NCBI GenBank assembly: GCA_041642035.1
Contig: JBEPXC010000062.1
Location: 1 to 16,909, forward strand
Direction: 5' to 3'
DNA: 16,909 bases
DNA from: SKVR01 sp041642035
GTDB lineage: Bacteria > Bacteroidota > Bacteroidia > Bacteroidales > UBA7960
A program made the position numbers and the translations under genes. The notes beneath the pieces are model-generated. The model was not told the origin of the DNA. It did no database searches and worked only from the letters and a program-made list of their open reading frames with translations. Position 1 is the first letter of the stretch, and the number at the start of each line of letters is the position of its first letter. Shown here piece by piece: positions 1 through 5,464 of this stretch.

Positions 1-642
1 ATAGCAGCCTTGTTTATTGCTTTTCTGCTTGGCGTTATAGCCTTTGATTTCCTGCGGGATTCTGTCATTCAGTTCACGAACAAAGAATCTACTGAGTTTG
101 GAACCATAGCCATCGTGGTTACCATTGTTTCCATACTGGCAAAGGAGGCTCTGGCACAATACGCTTTCTATGTTGGACGAAAAACCGATAATGTGAGTGT
201 CAAGGCAGATGGCTGGCATCACCGCACCGATGCATTGTCATCGGTTGTGGTTTTGGTCGGGATATTGTTTGCCAATCAATTTTGGTGGATCGACAGTATT
301 CTTGGGGGTATCATTTCGCTGATGTTGTTTTATGCAACCTATGAGATAGCTAAAGAAGCGATCAATAAACTGCTTGGTGAAAAACCCGGTCCTGAATTAA
401 TTGAAAAGATTAAAAAATCTATTGATCACTATGATGTAGAGAGTCTGCATTTGCATCACTTTCATATTCACAATTATGTAGGGCACAGAGAGCTAACCTT
501 TCACATCAAGTTGAAAAACGATTTAAGTATTGAAGAAGGACATAAAATAGCCACCGATATCGAGAACGTAATCTCAGATAAGTTTAATATTACATCGACC
601 GTGCATATTGAACCTCAGAATTATCAGCATAGCTCTGACTAG
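1..642 (+). CDS. Cation diffusion facilitator (CDF) family metal exporter, 5'-truncated
   Basis: This is the C-terminal part of a CDF-family proton/metal antiporter of the inner membrane, which exports divalent cations such as Zn2+, Fe2+ or Mn2+. The frame is open from base 1, so the true start is outside the window; the TTG at 10 is internal. About 213 residues are visible, against roughly 290-330 for the family. Several hydrophobic segments are followed by the signature ADGWHHRTDALSS, whose H-x3-D is the family's TM5 metal-site motif. The soluble C-terminal domain follows (from about visible residue 125), with the His-rich stretch LHLHHFHIHNYVGHRE and a final TVHIEP, typical of the cytoplasmic dimerisation domain. 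Metal specificity cannot be read with certainty. No terminator is seen after it, and the next genes seem unrelated. Confidence 0.93.
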   Translation: MAALFIAFLLGVIAFDFLRDSVIQFTNKESTEFGTIAIVVTIVSILAKEALAQYAFYVGRKTDNVSVKADGWHHRTDALSSVVVLVGILFANQFWWIDSILGGIISLMLFYATYEIAKEAINKLLGEKPGPELIEKIKKSIDHYDVESLHLHHFHIHNYVGHRELTFHIKLKNDLSIEEGHKIATDIENVISDKFNITSTVHIEPQNYQHSSD

Positions 643-679
643 CCATAAGGAAAAGGAGTTAATGAGATAATTGTAGTTT

Positions 680-769
680 ATGAAAAGGAAAATATCGATA
701 TTTGGAGCAGCTGTGACAGGTTTATCAGGCACAGGAATACTCTCCAATTTATGTGATCTAGTATGTTGA
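680..769 (+). CDS. Possible 29-residue small ORF upstream of the QueG-like gene
   Basis: A short reading frame starts MKRKISIFGAAVTGLSGTGI and ends in a TGA that overlaps the ATG of the next gene by seven bases. The peptide has a basic N-terminus and a hydrophobic Gly/Ala-rich middle, like the beginning of an exported protein. It could be a translationally coupled leader, a decayed N-terminal coding fragment, or chance. A clear AAGGAG (653-658) lies upstream, but it fits the ATG at 662 better, and that ATG opens only a two-codon frame (ATG AGA TAA). No family is recognised. Confidence 0.25.
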   Translation: MKRKISIFGAAVTGLSGTGILSNLCDLVC

Positions 770-1497
770 AACCATCCATAGAAAAAAGAATAAAAGCCTT
801 ATTGGACGATAAGGGCGTGGATATAGTAAGGTTCGTAGATATCTCTCATTTGCCGCTAAAGCAAAACAGAGGGTATAAAGAAGCTATCTTGATGGGGATA
901 TTACTTTCCCCGAATTATCTCTTCAAGGTTTCCAATACACCTGATTATGTTGAGAAAATGAAAAGAGAACGTACATCCAGTGAGGATGAATTCAACATAA
1001 AAGAACAGAAAACAGATCAATTGGCCGATTATATTGCTGACTATCTGGTGTCGGAAGGATATTCAGCATATTCTCAGTCTGAAAGAAATATTGAATCAAC
1101 AGGGTTTTATGACTCAAAAGGAAAAATCACACCCCTGCCTCATAAAACAATTGCCGGACTAGCCGGTCTGGGTTGGATTGGGAAAAGCAATCTGCTGGTG
1201 ACTCCGAAGTATGGAAGTGCCATCAGCATGTCTAGTGTATTGACCGGTGCACCCCTGGAAACTATTTTATTCAGTCCCACTACATCAGGATGTGGAGATT
1301 GCAGCATTTGTAAAGATGTCTGTCAGGTTCAGGCCATTAAGGGTAAGCCATGGGGTGCTGCTGTATCAAGAGATGAAATTATTGATGTAGCCTTATGCAA
1401 TACCTGTTTGAAGTGTATGGTATTTTGTCCCTGGACTCAACAATATATGAAAAAACAAAATCAGGAATTAACCAATGGATTTCCCAATGCAATTTGA
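763..1497 (+). CDS. QueG-like double 4Fe-4S cluster protein (COG1600 type)
   Basis: The 244-residue protein resembles the C-terminal half of epoxyqueuosine reductase (QueG) and related corrinoid/Fe-S reductases. The signature GLAGLGWIGKSNLLVT is at about residues 132-147. Two 4Fe-4S sets follow: C187, C190, C193, C197 and C222, C225, C228, C232, both C-x2-C-x2-C-x3-C. It is shorter than usual QueG (over 300 residues) and ends soon after the second cluster, so it lacks the C-terminal HEAT-like tRNA-binding part of long QueG forms. It may therefore be a stand-alone electron-transfer or reductase paralogue rather than the tRNA enzyme. It overlaps the downstream Crp/Fnr gene by 23 bases, which argues for co-transcription and a redox or stress role. 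The family call is firm; the substrate is unknown. Confidence 0.8.
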   Translation: MLKPSIEKRIKALLDDKGVDIVRFVDISHLPLKQNRGYKEAILMGILLSPNYLFKVSNTPDYVEKMKRERTSSEDEFNIKEQKTDQLADYIADYLVSEGYSAYSQSERNIESTGFYDSKGKITPLPHKTIAGLAGLGWIGKSNLLVTPKYGSAISMSSVLTGAPLETILFSPTTSGCGDCSICKDVCQVQAIKGKPWGAAVSRDEIIDVALCNTCLKCMVFCPWTQQYMKKQNQELTNGFPNAI

Positions 1498-2113
1498 CAC
1501 AAAAATTCTTTCCTTTTTAAAGCCTGAATTGCTCCAGGATATGGCCATAAAGGCCTCGGTAAAAGATTTTCCCAAAGGAACGAAAATACTTAAGGAGGAT
1601 CAATCTGTAAAGGTTCTGCCCATCGTATTACATGGGTTGGTAAAAGTATTTTCAAGCTTTAACGAAAAGGAGTTGTTGCTGTATTATATTGAGCCTGCCC
1701 AAAGTTGTGTGATGACCTTTTATTCGGCTTTGCAAAACACTCCCAGTAAGGTTTTTGCGGTAACCGAAGAAGATTCGACCATACTTGTTATTCCGGTGCA
1801 GCATCTGCCCGGGTGGTTAAAGGATTATCCTGATTTTAATGAATTGTTTTATGATCAGTATAACCTTAGATATATGGAGCTTTTGGATACCATTGGTCAT
1901 TTGCTGTTGGATAAGATGGATAAGAGGTTGTATGAACATTTGAAGAAAAAATTGGCCTTCAGCAACAACAGCCCTGTGAAAATGAGTCATAGTCAGATTG
2001 CCAATGAACTGGGTACCGTCCGAGAGGTGATAAGCAGGGTTTTGAAAAAACTTGAAACCGATGGTAAAGTGGAGCAAACCAGTGATGGAATTAAAATTAT
2101 CAGCGCGTGGTGA
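1475..2113 (+). CDS. Crp/Fnr-family transcriptional regulator
   Basis: The 212-residue protein has the normal length and layout of the family. A cyclic-nucleotide-binding-like beta-barrel fills about residues 15-115, a dimerisation helix about 120-155, and a winged helix-turn-helix about 165-210. The recognition region at about 181-194 contains REVISR, combining the R-E of Crp with the E-x2-S-R of Fnr, so GTGA/TTGA-like half sites are expected. Only one cysteine (about C78) is present, so an Fnr-type oxygen-sensing 4Fe-4S cluster is not supported; the ligand is unknown. The ATG at 1475 has an AGGAA about eight bases upstream; the in-frame ATG at 1487 is an alternative. It overlaps the QueG-like gene and is followed by palindromes and a DUF2892 gene, so local control or autoregulation is likely (inference). 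Confidence 0.93.
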   Translation: MDFPMQFDTKILSFLKPELLQDMAIKASVKDFPKGTKILKEDQSVKVLPIVLHGLVKVFSSFNEKELLLYYIEPAQSCVMTFYSALQNTPSKVFAVTEEDSTILVIPVQHLPGWLKDYPDFNELFYDQYNLRYMELLDTIGHLLLDKMDKRLYEHLKKKLAFSNNSPVKMSHSQIANELGTVREVISRVLKKLETDGKVEQTSDGIKIISAW

Positions 2114-2133
2114 CTACGGTCACTGCACAGTGA
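2110..2133. promoter_or_regulatory. Two overlapping palindromes, candidate Crp/Fnr operator
   Basis: GTGAC-TACG-GTCAC (2110-2123) is a perfect palindrome. It shares the bases TCAC with TCACTG-CA-CAGTGA (2120-2133), also perfect. They overlap the regulator's stop codon and lie upstream of a TAnnTTTG box. With a start site 4-7 bases past that box, the first palindrome is centred near -41, the usual place for class II activation by Crp/Fnr proteins. The GTGAC half site suits the REVISR recognition helix of the adjacent regulator. Binding by that regulator is inferred. Confidence 0.5.
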
Positions 2134-2145
2134 TTTTTCATGAAC

Positions 2146-2153
2146 TATCTTTG
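2146..2153 (+). promoter_or_regulatory. TAnnTTTG -7 promoter box for the DUF2892 gene
   Basis: TATCTTTG matches the Bacteroidota -7 consensus TAnnTTTG exactly and lies 35 bases before the ATG at 2189, giving a leader of about 30 bases. No good -33 TTTG is seen at the usual distance; the palindromes occupy that area, which would fit an activator-dependent promoter. Confidence 0.55.
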
Positions 2154-2188
2154 TTGTGCAATAATGCATAAATCAAAAGTTATAGAAA

Positions 2189-2392
2189 ATGAAAAAAAAT
2201 ATGGGAACTGCAGATCGTATCATTAGACTGATCATTGCTGCAATCGTTGGCGTTTTATACTTTACTGGTGTCATCACCGGAACCTTGGGTATTGTATTGT
2301 TAATTTTAGCGGGAATATTAGTACTTACCAGCTTTATAGGCTTTTGTCCTTTGTATGCCCCCTTTGGCATTCGCACCTGTTCGGTAAAATAA
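2189..2392 (+). CDS. DUF2892 (YgaP transmembrane-type) small membrane protein
   Basis: The 67-residue protein is nearly all membrane. A short basic start (MKKNMGTADRIIR) is followed by two hydrophobic helices at about residues 13-30 and 33-51, then the conserved tail FCPLYAPFGIRTC. The GTADRIIRL start and the CPLY...G-x-x-TC end are characteristic of the DUF2892 family, the same fold as the membrane hairpin of the rhodanese YgaP. No rhodanese domain is fused here. Such proteins often sit beside Crp/Fnr, ArsR or sulfur-metabolism genes, but their function is not established. It has its own promoter box 35 bases upstream and probably belongs to the regulon of the preceding Crp/Fnr protein (inference). 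An in-frame ATG at 2201 is an alternative start. Confidence 0.88.
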   Translation: MKKNMGTADRIIRLIIAAIVGVLYFTGVITGTLGIVLLILAGILVLTSFIGFCPLYAPFGIRTCSVK

Positions 2393-2793
2393 AGAGCTCT
2401 TTCTTTTTGTTATTTGACCCAGTCCCATCTTAATCAGAAAAATTACCAGAGACAGGGAAGGATGACCTGTGCGGAAAGCCTGCCAAATTATTATGGGACC
2501 ATGCGATTCCCACCCCAGGAAAGGGAAGAGTGACGCTTGTGGGAAAATACTATCAAAATACTTAGGACTGGCGACAGTTCCCCCTTCCAGGGGGCGGAGG
2601 GGGTTTTCTTGTGCAATGATTGCATCGATAAGCAAAGGAGGGTGCCCCGAGGGCGAGTGGGTAAAAAAATGGAAAGGTGCCCGTCAAACGAACTGGCGAC
2701 ATGGTGTTGGTGAAAAAATACCACACGCCCTGTAACTTTTGTTTATACAAGGCCGTCTTGCATGCATCTTTTCACCAAATATAAAAAAAGTAT
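2393..2793. other. Hairpin-rich intergenic stretch without a convincing gene
   Basis: No credible coding frame is seen. The stretch is visibly more G/C-rich than its flanks and full of short inverted repeats: CCCCC-TTCCA-GGGGG (2580-2594) followed by a second GGGGG at 2599-2603 and a T-run; TGCAAT-G-ATTGCA (2612-2624); and GCCC-CGA-GGGC (2644-2654). The ten-mer ACTGGCGACA occurs twice (2567-2576 and 2692-2701). A TAACTTTTG (2733-2741) resembles the -7 box with one extra T and could serve the gene at 2794. It may be a degenerate interspersed repeat, an old element or a structured RNA. Confidence 0.5.
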
Positions 2794-3639
2794 ATGAGAA
2801 CCTTATCCTTATTGTTTTGCAGTGTATTGTTTATTTTGAATAGTACAGCCGGAGCATCCGGCAACACCCCACCCCAGACACAAGTAATGACACTGGGTGT
2901 TTTTCATTTTAATTATCCCAATCTGGATGTTGTTAAAACCCATGATAAGGATCAAATATCCGTACTTGATGAGCCCTGGCAGTCTGAAATAAGGTCCATA
3001 TCCAATGCTATAGCTGAGTTTAAGCCTACAGCCATTGCGGTGGAATTTACCCCTGACCAGCAATCTCTGATAGATTCTCTTTACCGGCAATACAAAGAAG
3101 GTAATTTTGAGCTCAGGAAAAATGAAGTTTTTCAACTGGGATTCAGAATAGGAAAACAATTGAATGTTGAGAAGATATACTGCATTGATAACCAAGGTAT
3201 GCATTATGACCACATTATGGCGATTTTTCAGGACAGCATCAGGATGGCGAATTTTGAGCAGTACTATGTGAATGCCAGGGACACCATTTACGACCCTGTT
3301 GTTGTGAAAGAGAAGGTTTCCAGCATCATTGATGAGTTGTACGAAATCAATAAGCCTGAGAATATTAAGGAAAGCCTGGCCACATACCTGTCGCACCCTT
3401 TTAAATATGAAGAGCAGCCGGGTGATTTTACCGGAGTCGATTTTGAAACGGGCAGGTGGTATAACAGAAATCTAAGGATGTTTCGTAATATTCAACGAAT
3501 ACCCCGCACCTCTGAAGACAGGATTTTATTGATTGTGGGTAGCGGACACCTGAATCTGCTGAATCTCTTTATTGATACTTCCCATGAATTTGAACTGGTT
3601 TCTCCTTTGCCTTATCTGGGAAAGGCCCGATTGCAATAG
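2794..3639 (+). CDS. Secreted DUF5694 protein (TraB/TIKI-like, tentative)
   Basis: The 281-residue protein begins with a Sec signal peptide (about residues 1-22, ending near TAGASG; no lipobox cysteine), so the mature protein is probably periplasmic or secreted. The mature part has LGVFHF at about 34-39, IAVEF at about 81-85 and GSGHL at about 249-253. These resemble the conserved strand motifs (G-x-x-H, E-F/E-R, GxxHL) of the TraB/TIKI/EreA-like superfamily, whose members include metal-dependent hydrolases and proteases; DUF5694 is the most likely family. Catalytic activity is not proven from sequence. It stands alone, flanked by intergenic stretches, and has a weak promoter-like TAACTTTTG at 2733-2741. 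The family assignment is by memory of its motifs. Confidence 0.65.
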   Translation: MRTLSLLFCSVLFILNSTAGASGNTPPQTQVMTLGVFHFNYPNLDVVKTHDKDQISVLDEPWQSEIRSISNAIAEFKPTAIAVEFTPDQQSLIDSLYRQYKEGNFELRKNEVFQLGFRIGKQLNVEKIYCIDNQGMHYDHIMAIFQDSIRMANFEQYYVNARDTIYDPVVVKEKVSSIIDELYEINKPENIKESLATYLSHPFKYEEQPGDFTGVDFETGRWYNRNLRMFRNIQRIPRTSEDRILLIVGSGHLNLLNLFIDTSHEFELVSPLPYLGKARLQ

Positions 3640-3648
3640 CAAACAGCT

Positions 3649-3670
3649 GCTCATATTCGATATTGTGAGC
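3649..3670. other. Bulged inverted repeat after the DUF5694 gene
   Basis: GCTC at 3649-3652 pairs with GAGC at 3667-3670, and the interior ATAT-TCG-ATAT extends the stem with a three-base bulge. There is no T-run behind it, so it is at best an imperfect transcript end or stabilising 3' hairpin. A second small hairpin, TTGC-AATA-GCAA (3631-3642), overlaps the stop codon. Confidence 0.25.
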
Positions 3671-3751
3671 ACTTGTAAGATCTTAAATGCTATAAGAAAT
3701 GGCGCCGTGTTGTTGATATTGATTAGATTACCGAAGTTGAGAAGGAATTCT

Positions 3752-3759
3752 TATATTTG
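3752..3759 (+). promoter_or_regulatory. TAnnTTTG -7 box directly before the PIN-partner gene
   Basis: TATATTTG fits the Bacteroidota -7 consensus exactly and ends only three bases before the ATG at 3763. A start site 4-7 bases past the box would fall on or just past the ATG, giving a leaderless or nearly leaderless transcript. No TTTG at the proper -33 spacing is seen, so this may also be a chance match. Confidence 0.35.
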
Positions 3760-3762
3760 TTT

Positions 3763-4542
3763 ATGGAAAAATTGGGTGACATAGAAATTAGAGTACTTGG
3801 AAAATCAGGAGCTCAGGAATTAAGTCCTGATAGCTATGATATAAAACATATTGCTTCTCTTCTGCAAAATGTTGAGGATTTGCTTTTTCCCAGCAATAAA
3901 AAGGAAAGACCTTTAATTACTTATGACATTCAAGAGGGTTCAGTAAAACATATTTTCAAAACTTCAATGCAAACTGTTATTGGTTTTAGTGCTCTGTTAG
4001 GTCAAATTAGGGATAATCAATCAATTGATTTTTTAGACCTAAAAACAGCACGTGCTATTGAAAACATACAGGATTTATCTTTTCAGAAAAACTATGAGTT
4101 TCAGATTAAAACTTCGCTAAAGGAGGTCTATGAGTTACAAATTTCACCCAACACGAAATATTATAGAACTGAAAGTATTTGGGCAGATGCTGAATTTTAT
4201 TTTTATGGAGTTTTAAAAGATGCAGGTGGAAAGAGTAAAGCAAATATTCATCTGGATACTGAAGATTATGGATATCTTGCAATTGAAACCGGCGAAATAT
4301 TTTTGAAAGAACGAGAGGAAAACATGCTTTATAAAACCTTTGGGGTTAGGGCAGTTGGCAAACAAAATATCGTATCCGGTGAAATTGATACAAGATCATT
4401 GAGATTAGTGGAATTAATTGATTATAATCCCAGGTTTGATGCCTTATATCTCAACAGCCTTATTGAAAAAGCAAAAAAGAACTGGAAAGGTGTTGATCCG
4501 GATGAGTGGATGAATAATTATAGAGGAGATTATGAAGCATAG
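3763..4542 (+). CDS. Uncharacterised ~260-residue protein paired with a PIN nuclease
   Basis: I do not recognise this family. The 259-residue protein (from ATG 3763; a TTG two codons upstream is less likely) is soluble, acidic to neutral, without signal peptide or membrane helix. The N-terminal ~75 residues (motif SYDIKHIASLLQNVEDLLFP, then YDIQEGSVKHIFKTS) look alpha/beta. The middle, about residues 100-200, is rich in predicted beta strands and includes a Tyr/Phe-rich patch (AEFYFYGVL). The C-terminal part carries KTFGVRAVGKQ and LVELIDYNPRFD. No helix-turn-helix, ribbon-helix-helix or AbrB motif is visible. It overlaps the PIN gene by 11 bases in ATG-before-stop fashion, so the two are very likely translationally coupled. 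By position it would be the antitoxin or regulatory partner, though it is far larger than normal VapB-type antitoxins. The pair is visibly AT-richer than its neighbours, suggesting transfer. Confidence 0.75.
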   Translation: MEKLGDIEIRVLGKSGAQELSPDSYDIKHIASLLQNVEDLLFPSNKKERPLITYDIQEGSVKHIFKTSMQTVIGFSALLGQIRDNQSIDFLDLKTARAIENIQDLSFQKNYEFQIKTSLKEVYELQISPNTKYYRTESIWADAEFYFYGVLKDAGGKSKANIHLDTEDYGYLAIETGEIFLKEREENMLYKTFGVRAVGKQNIVSGEIDTRSLRLVELIDYNPRFDALYLNSLIEKAKKNWKGVDPDEWMNNYRGDYEA

Positions 4543-5014
4543 TGTGTTACTTGATACTAGTTTCTTTATTCGACTTCTGAATAATGAGGATGAATTGCAT
4601 GAAAATGTACTTTCATATTACAAGTATTTTTTAGAAAACAACATAGTTTTAAAAGTTTCAACTATTTCAATTGCTGAGTATTGTGTTCTTGGAAAACTCG
4701 AGGATTTGCCTCTTAAAGATATTCAGGTAATTCCTTTTAATATAAAACATGCAGAAAGAACCGGAGAATTCGCTCATGTGATATTTGCTTTTAATAGAAC
4801 ATTATCGGATAAGCTTGTTCCGAGGGCTATAATACCAAATGATTCTAAATTATTTGCACAGGCAGATCTTGATATAAGCGTTACACATTTTGTAACTTCG
4901 GATAAAAGATCTGTGAATACTTTAAAAGCTTTAAAATCTGGCATTAACCCAAAATTTGACATAATTAATGTCAGAATCCCATATACCCATACTTTCGGCA
5001 TATTAGACCTTTGA
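4532..5014 (+). CDS. PIN-domain ribonuclease, putative toxin (VapC-like)
   Basis: The 160-residue protein is a single PIN domain, a Mg2+-dependent RNase fold. The acidic residues expected at the active site are visible: D8 in LLDTSFFIRLL, E49 in STISIAEY, D104 in PNDSKLFAQAD and D124 in FVTSDKR. Length is slightly above the usual 125-145 of VapC toxins. Its ATG lies inside the end of the preceding gene, with AGAGGAG at 4522-4528 immediately upstream, supporting coupled translation. In known type II systems VapC cleaves tRNA or rRNA and is neutralised by a small co-encoded VapB. Here the only partner is a ~260-residue protein of unknown family, so either a non-classical toxin-antitoxin pair or a PIN nuclease in another RNA-related or defence role is possible. 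The PIN call is firm; the toxin role is inference. Confidence 0.85.
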   Translation: MKHSVLLDTSFFIRLLNNEDELHENVLSYYKYFLENNIVLKVSTISIAEYCVLGKLEDLPLKDIQVIPFNIKHAERTGEFAHVIFAFNRTLSDKLVPRAIIPNDSKLFAQADLDISVTHFVTSDKRSVNTLKALKSGINPKFDIINVRIPYTHTFGILDL

Positions 5015-5040
5015 TATAAAAATGGTATAAGGGTTTAGCT

Positions 5041-5094
5041 GGTGGCTACAACATAGAAATCGGTGAGAACTTCTATTCCAACTACTTTTCCTGA
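5041..5094 (+). pseudogene. Fragment of a maltose/galactoside O-acetyltransferase-type gene
   Basis: Read in frame, these bases give GGYNIEIGENFYSNYF and then a stop (5092-5094). The phrase GYNIxIGENFYxNY is characteristic of the left-handed beta-helix acetyltransferases Maa and LacA, where it continues into NCVILD. Here it breaks off and runs into the remnant of a different enzyme, so only about 16 codons survive and no start remains. It is non-functional. The match is by recognition of the family phrase. Confidence 0.55.
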
Positions 5095-5242
5095 CAGTTG
5101 TCCTAAGATTACCTTTGGTAAGTTGATGGAGAAGGATGGTAAAAAAATCATGCCTGTTGCCATTCATGTTCATCATGCCCTTATGGATGGATTTCATGTA
5201 GGGTTATTTGTCGCTGAATTTCAACAGATGATGAATGAATAA
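5087..5242 (+). pseudogene. C-terminal fragment of a chloramphenicol acetyltransferase-type gene
   Basis: The frame open from about 5057 to the TAA at 5240-5242 reads CPKITFGK, then IMPVAIHVHHALMDGFHVGL and ends FQQMMNE. HHALMDGFH corresponds to the catalytic HHA-x2-DGxH motif of trimeric chloramphenicol acetyltransferases (CatA type), and the distance from that motif to the stop is as in intact enzymes. Everything N-terminal of the last ~50 residues is missing and replaced by a fragment of an unrelated acetyltransferase in another frame. A TAG at 5054-5056 closes the frame, and no plausible start precedes the motif except internal ATGs. It is a dead gene remnant. The catalytic histidine is present, but the domain needed for folding is not. 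Confidence 0.75.
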
Positions 5243-5376
5243 ACAATAATTTCCCCTCGTTCTCGCAAGTTGTCTGTTTCGGGTTTAGCAGGACAAAAGT
5301 TTATCTCCCTGCCTGAATTACAAATTTGCATTTGATTACTGCTATTTTAAAATGATTTGGGTTGTTTGAAACTTTA

Positions 5377-5401
5377 TTTGACTCCAGATTTCCTATCTTT
5401 G
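5377..5401 (+). promoter_or_regulatory. Promoter of the YD-like repeat protein gene
   Basis: TATCTTTG at 5394-5401 is a perfect TAnnTTTG box. TTTG occurs at 5377-5380 (spacer shorter than ideal) and at 5365-5368 (slightly longer). The predicted start site near 5406 gives a leader of about 57 bases and places the promoter inside the upstream-extended reading frame, which supports initiation at the ATG at 5465. Confidence 0.6.
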
Positions 5402-5464
5402 CGGATTGTTATCAGCGCATTATTCAAACCATATAAAATAAATTGCGATAAAAAAACTCACACT

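Noticed and set aside
2391..2407. AAAGAGCTCTTT palindrome followed by a T-run as a terminator of the DUF2892 gene
   Set aside because: The palindrome has no loop; folded with a four-base loop the stem is only four A/T-rich pairs, too weak to call.
2318..2735. Overlapping reading frames on both strands of the 2393-2793 stretch (67 to 105 codons)
   Set aside because: Their composition is odd (runs of Pro/Gly/Arg), they overlap one another and hairpins, no family is recognisable, and no start signal supports them. They are taken as chance frames in a G/C-richer stretch.
2809..3396. 195-codon minus-strand frame opposite the DUF5694 gene
   Set aside because: It is the complement of a convincing coding gene with signal peptide and conserved motifs, and the antisense translation has no recognisable family.
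5003..5197. Minus-strand 64-codon frame over the acetyltransferase remnants
   Set aside because: The plus strand carries recognisable family phrases; the minus-strand translation does not.
5357..5464. Upstream extension of the YD-repeat protein from a TTG at 5357
   Set aside because: The extra 36 residues do not resemble the repeat protein and contain the best promoter box in the region, so the ATG at 5465 is a better start.
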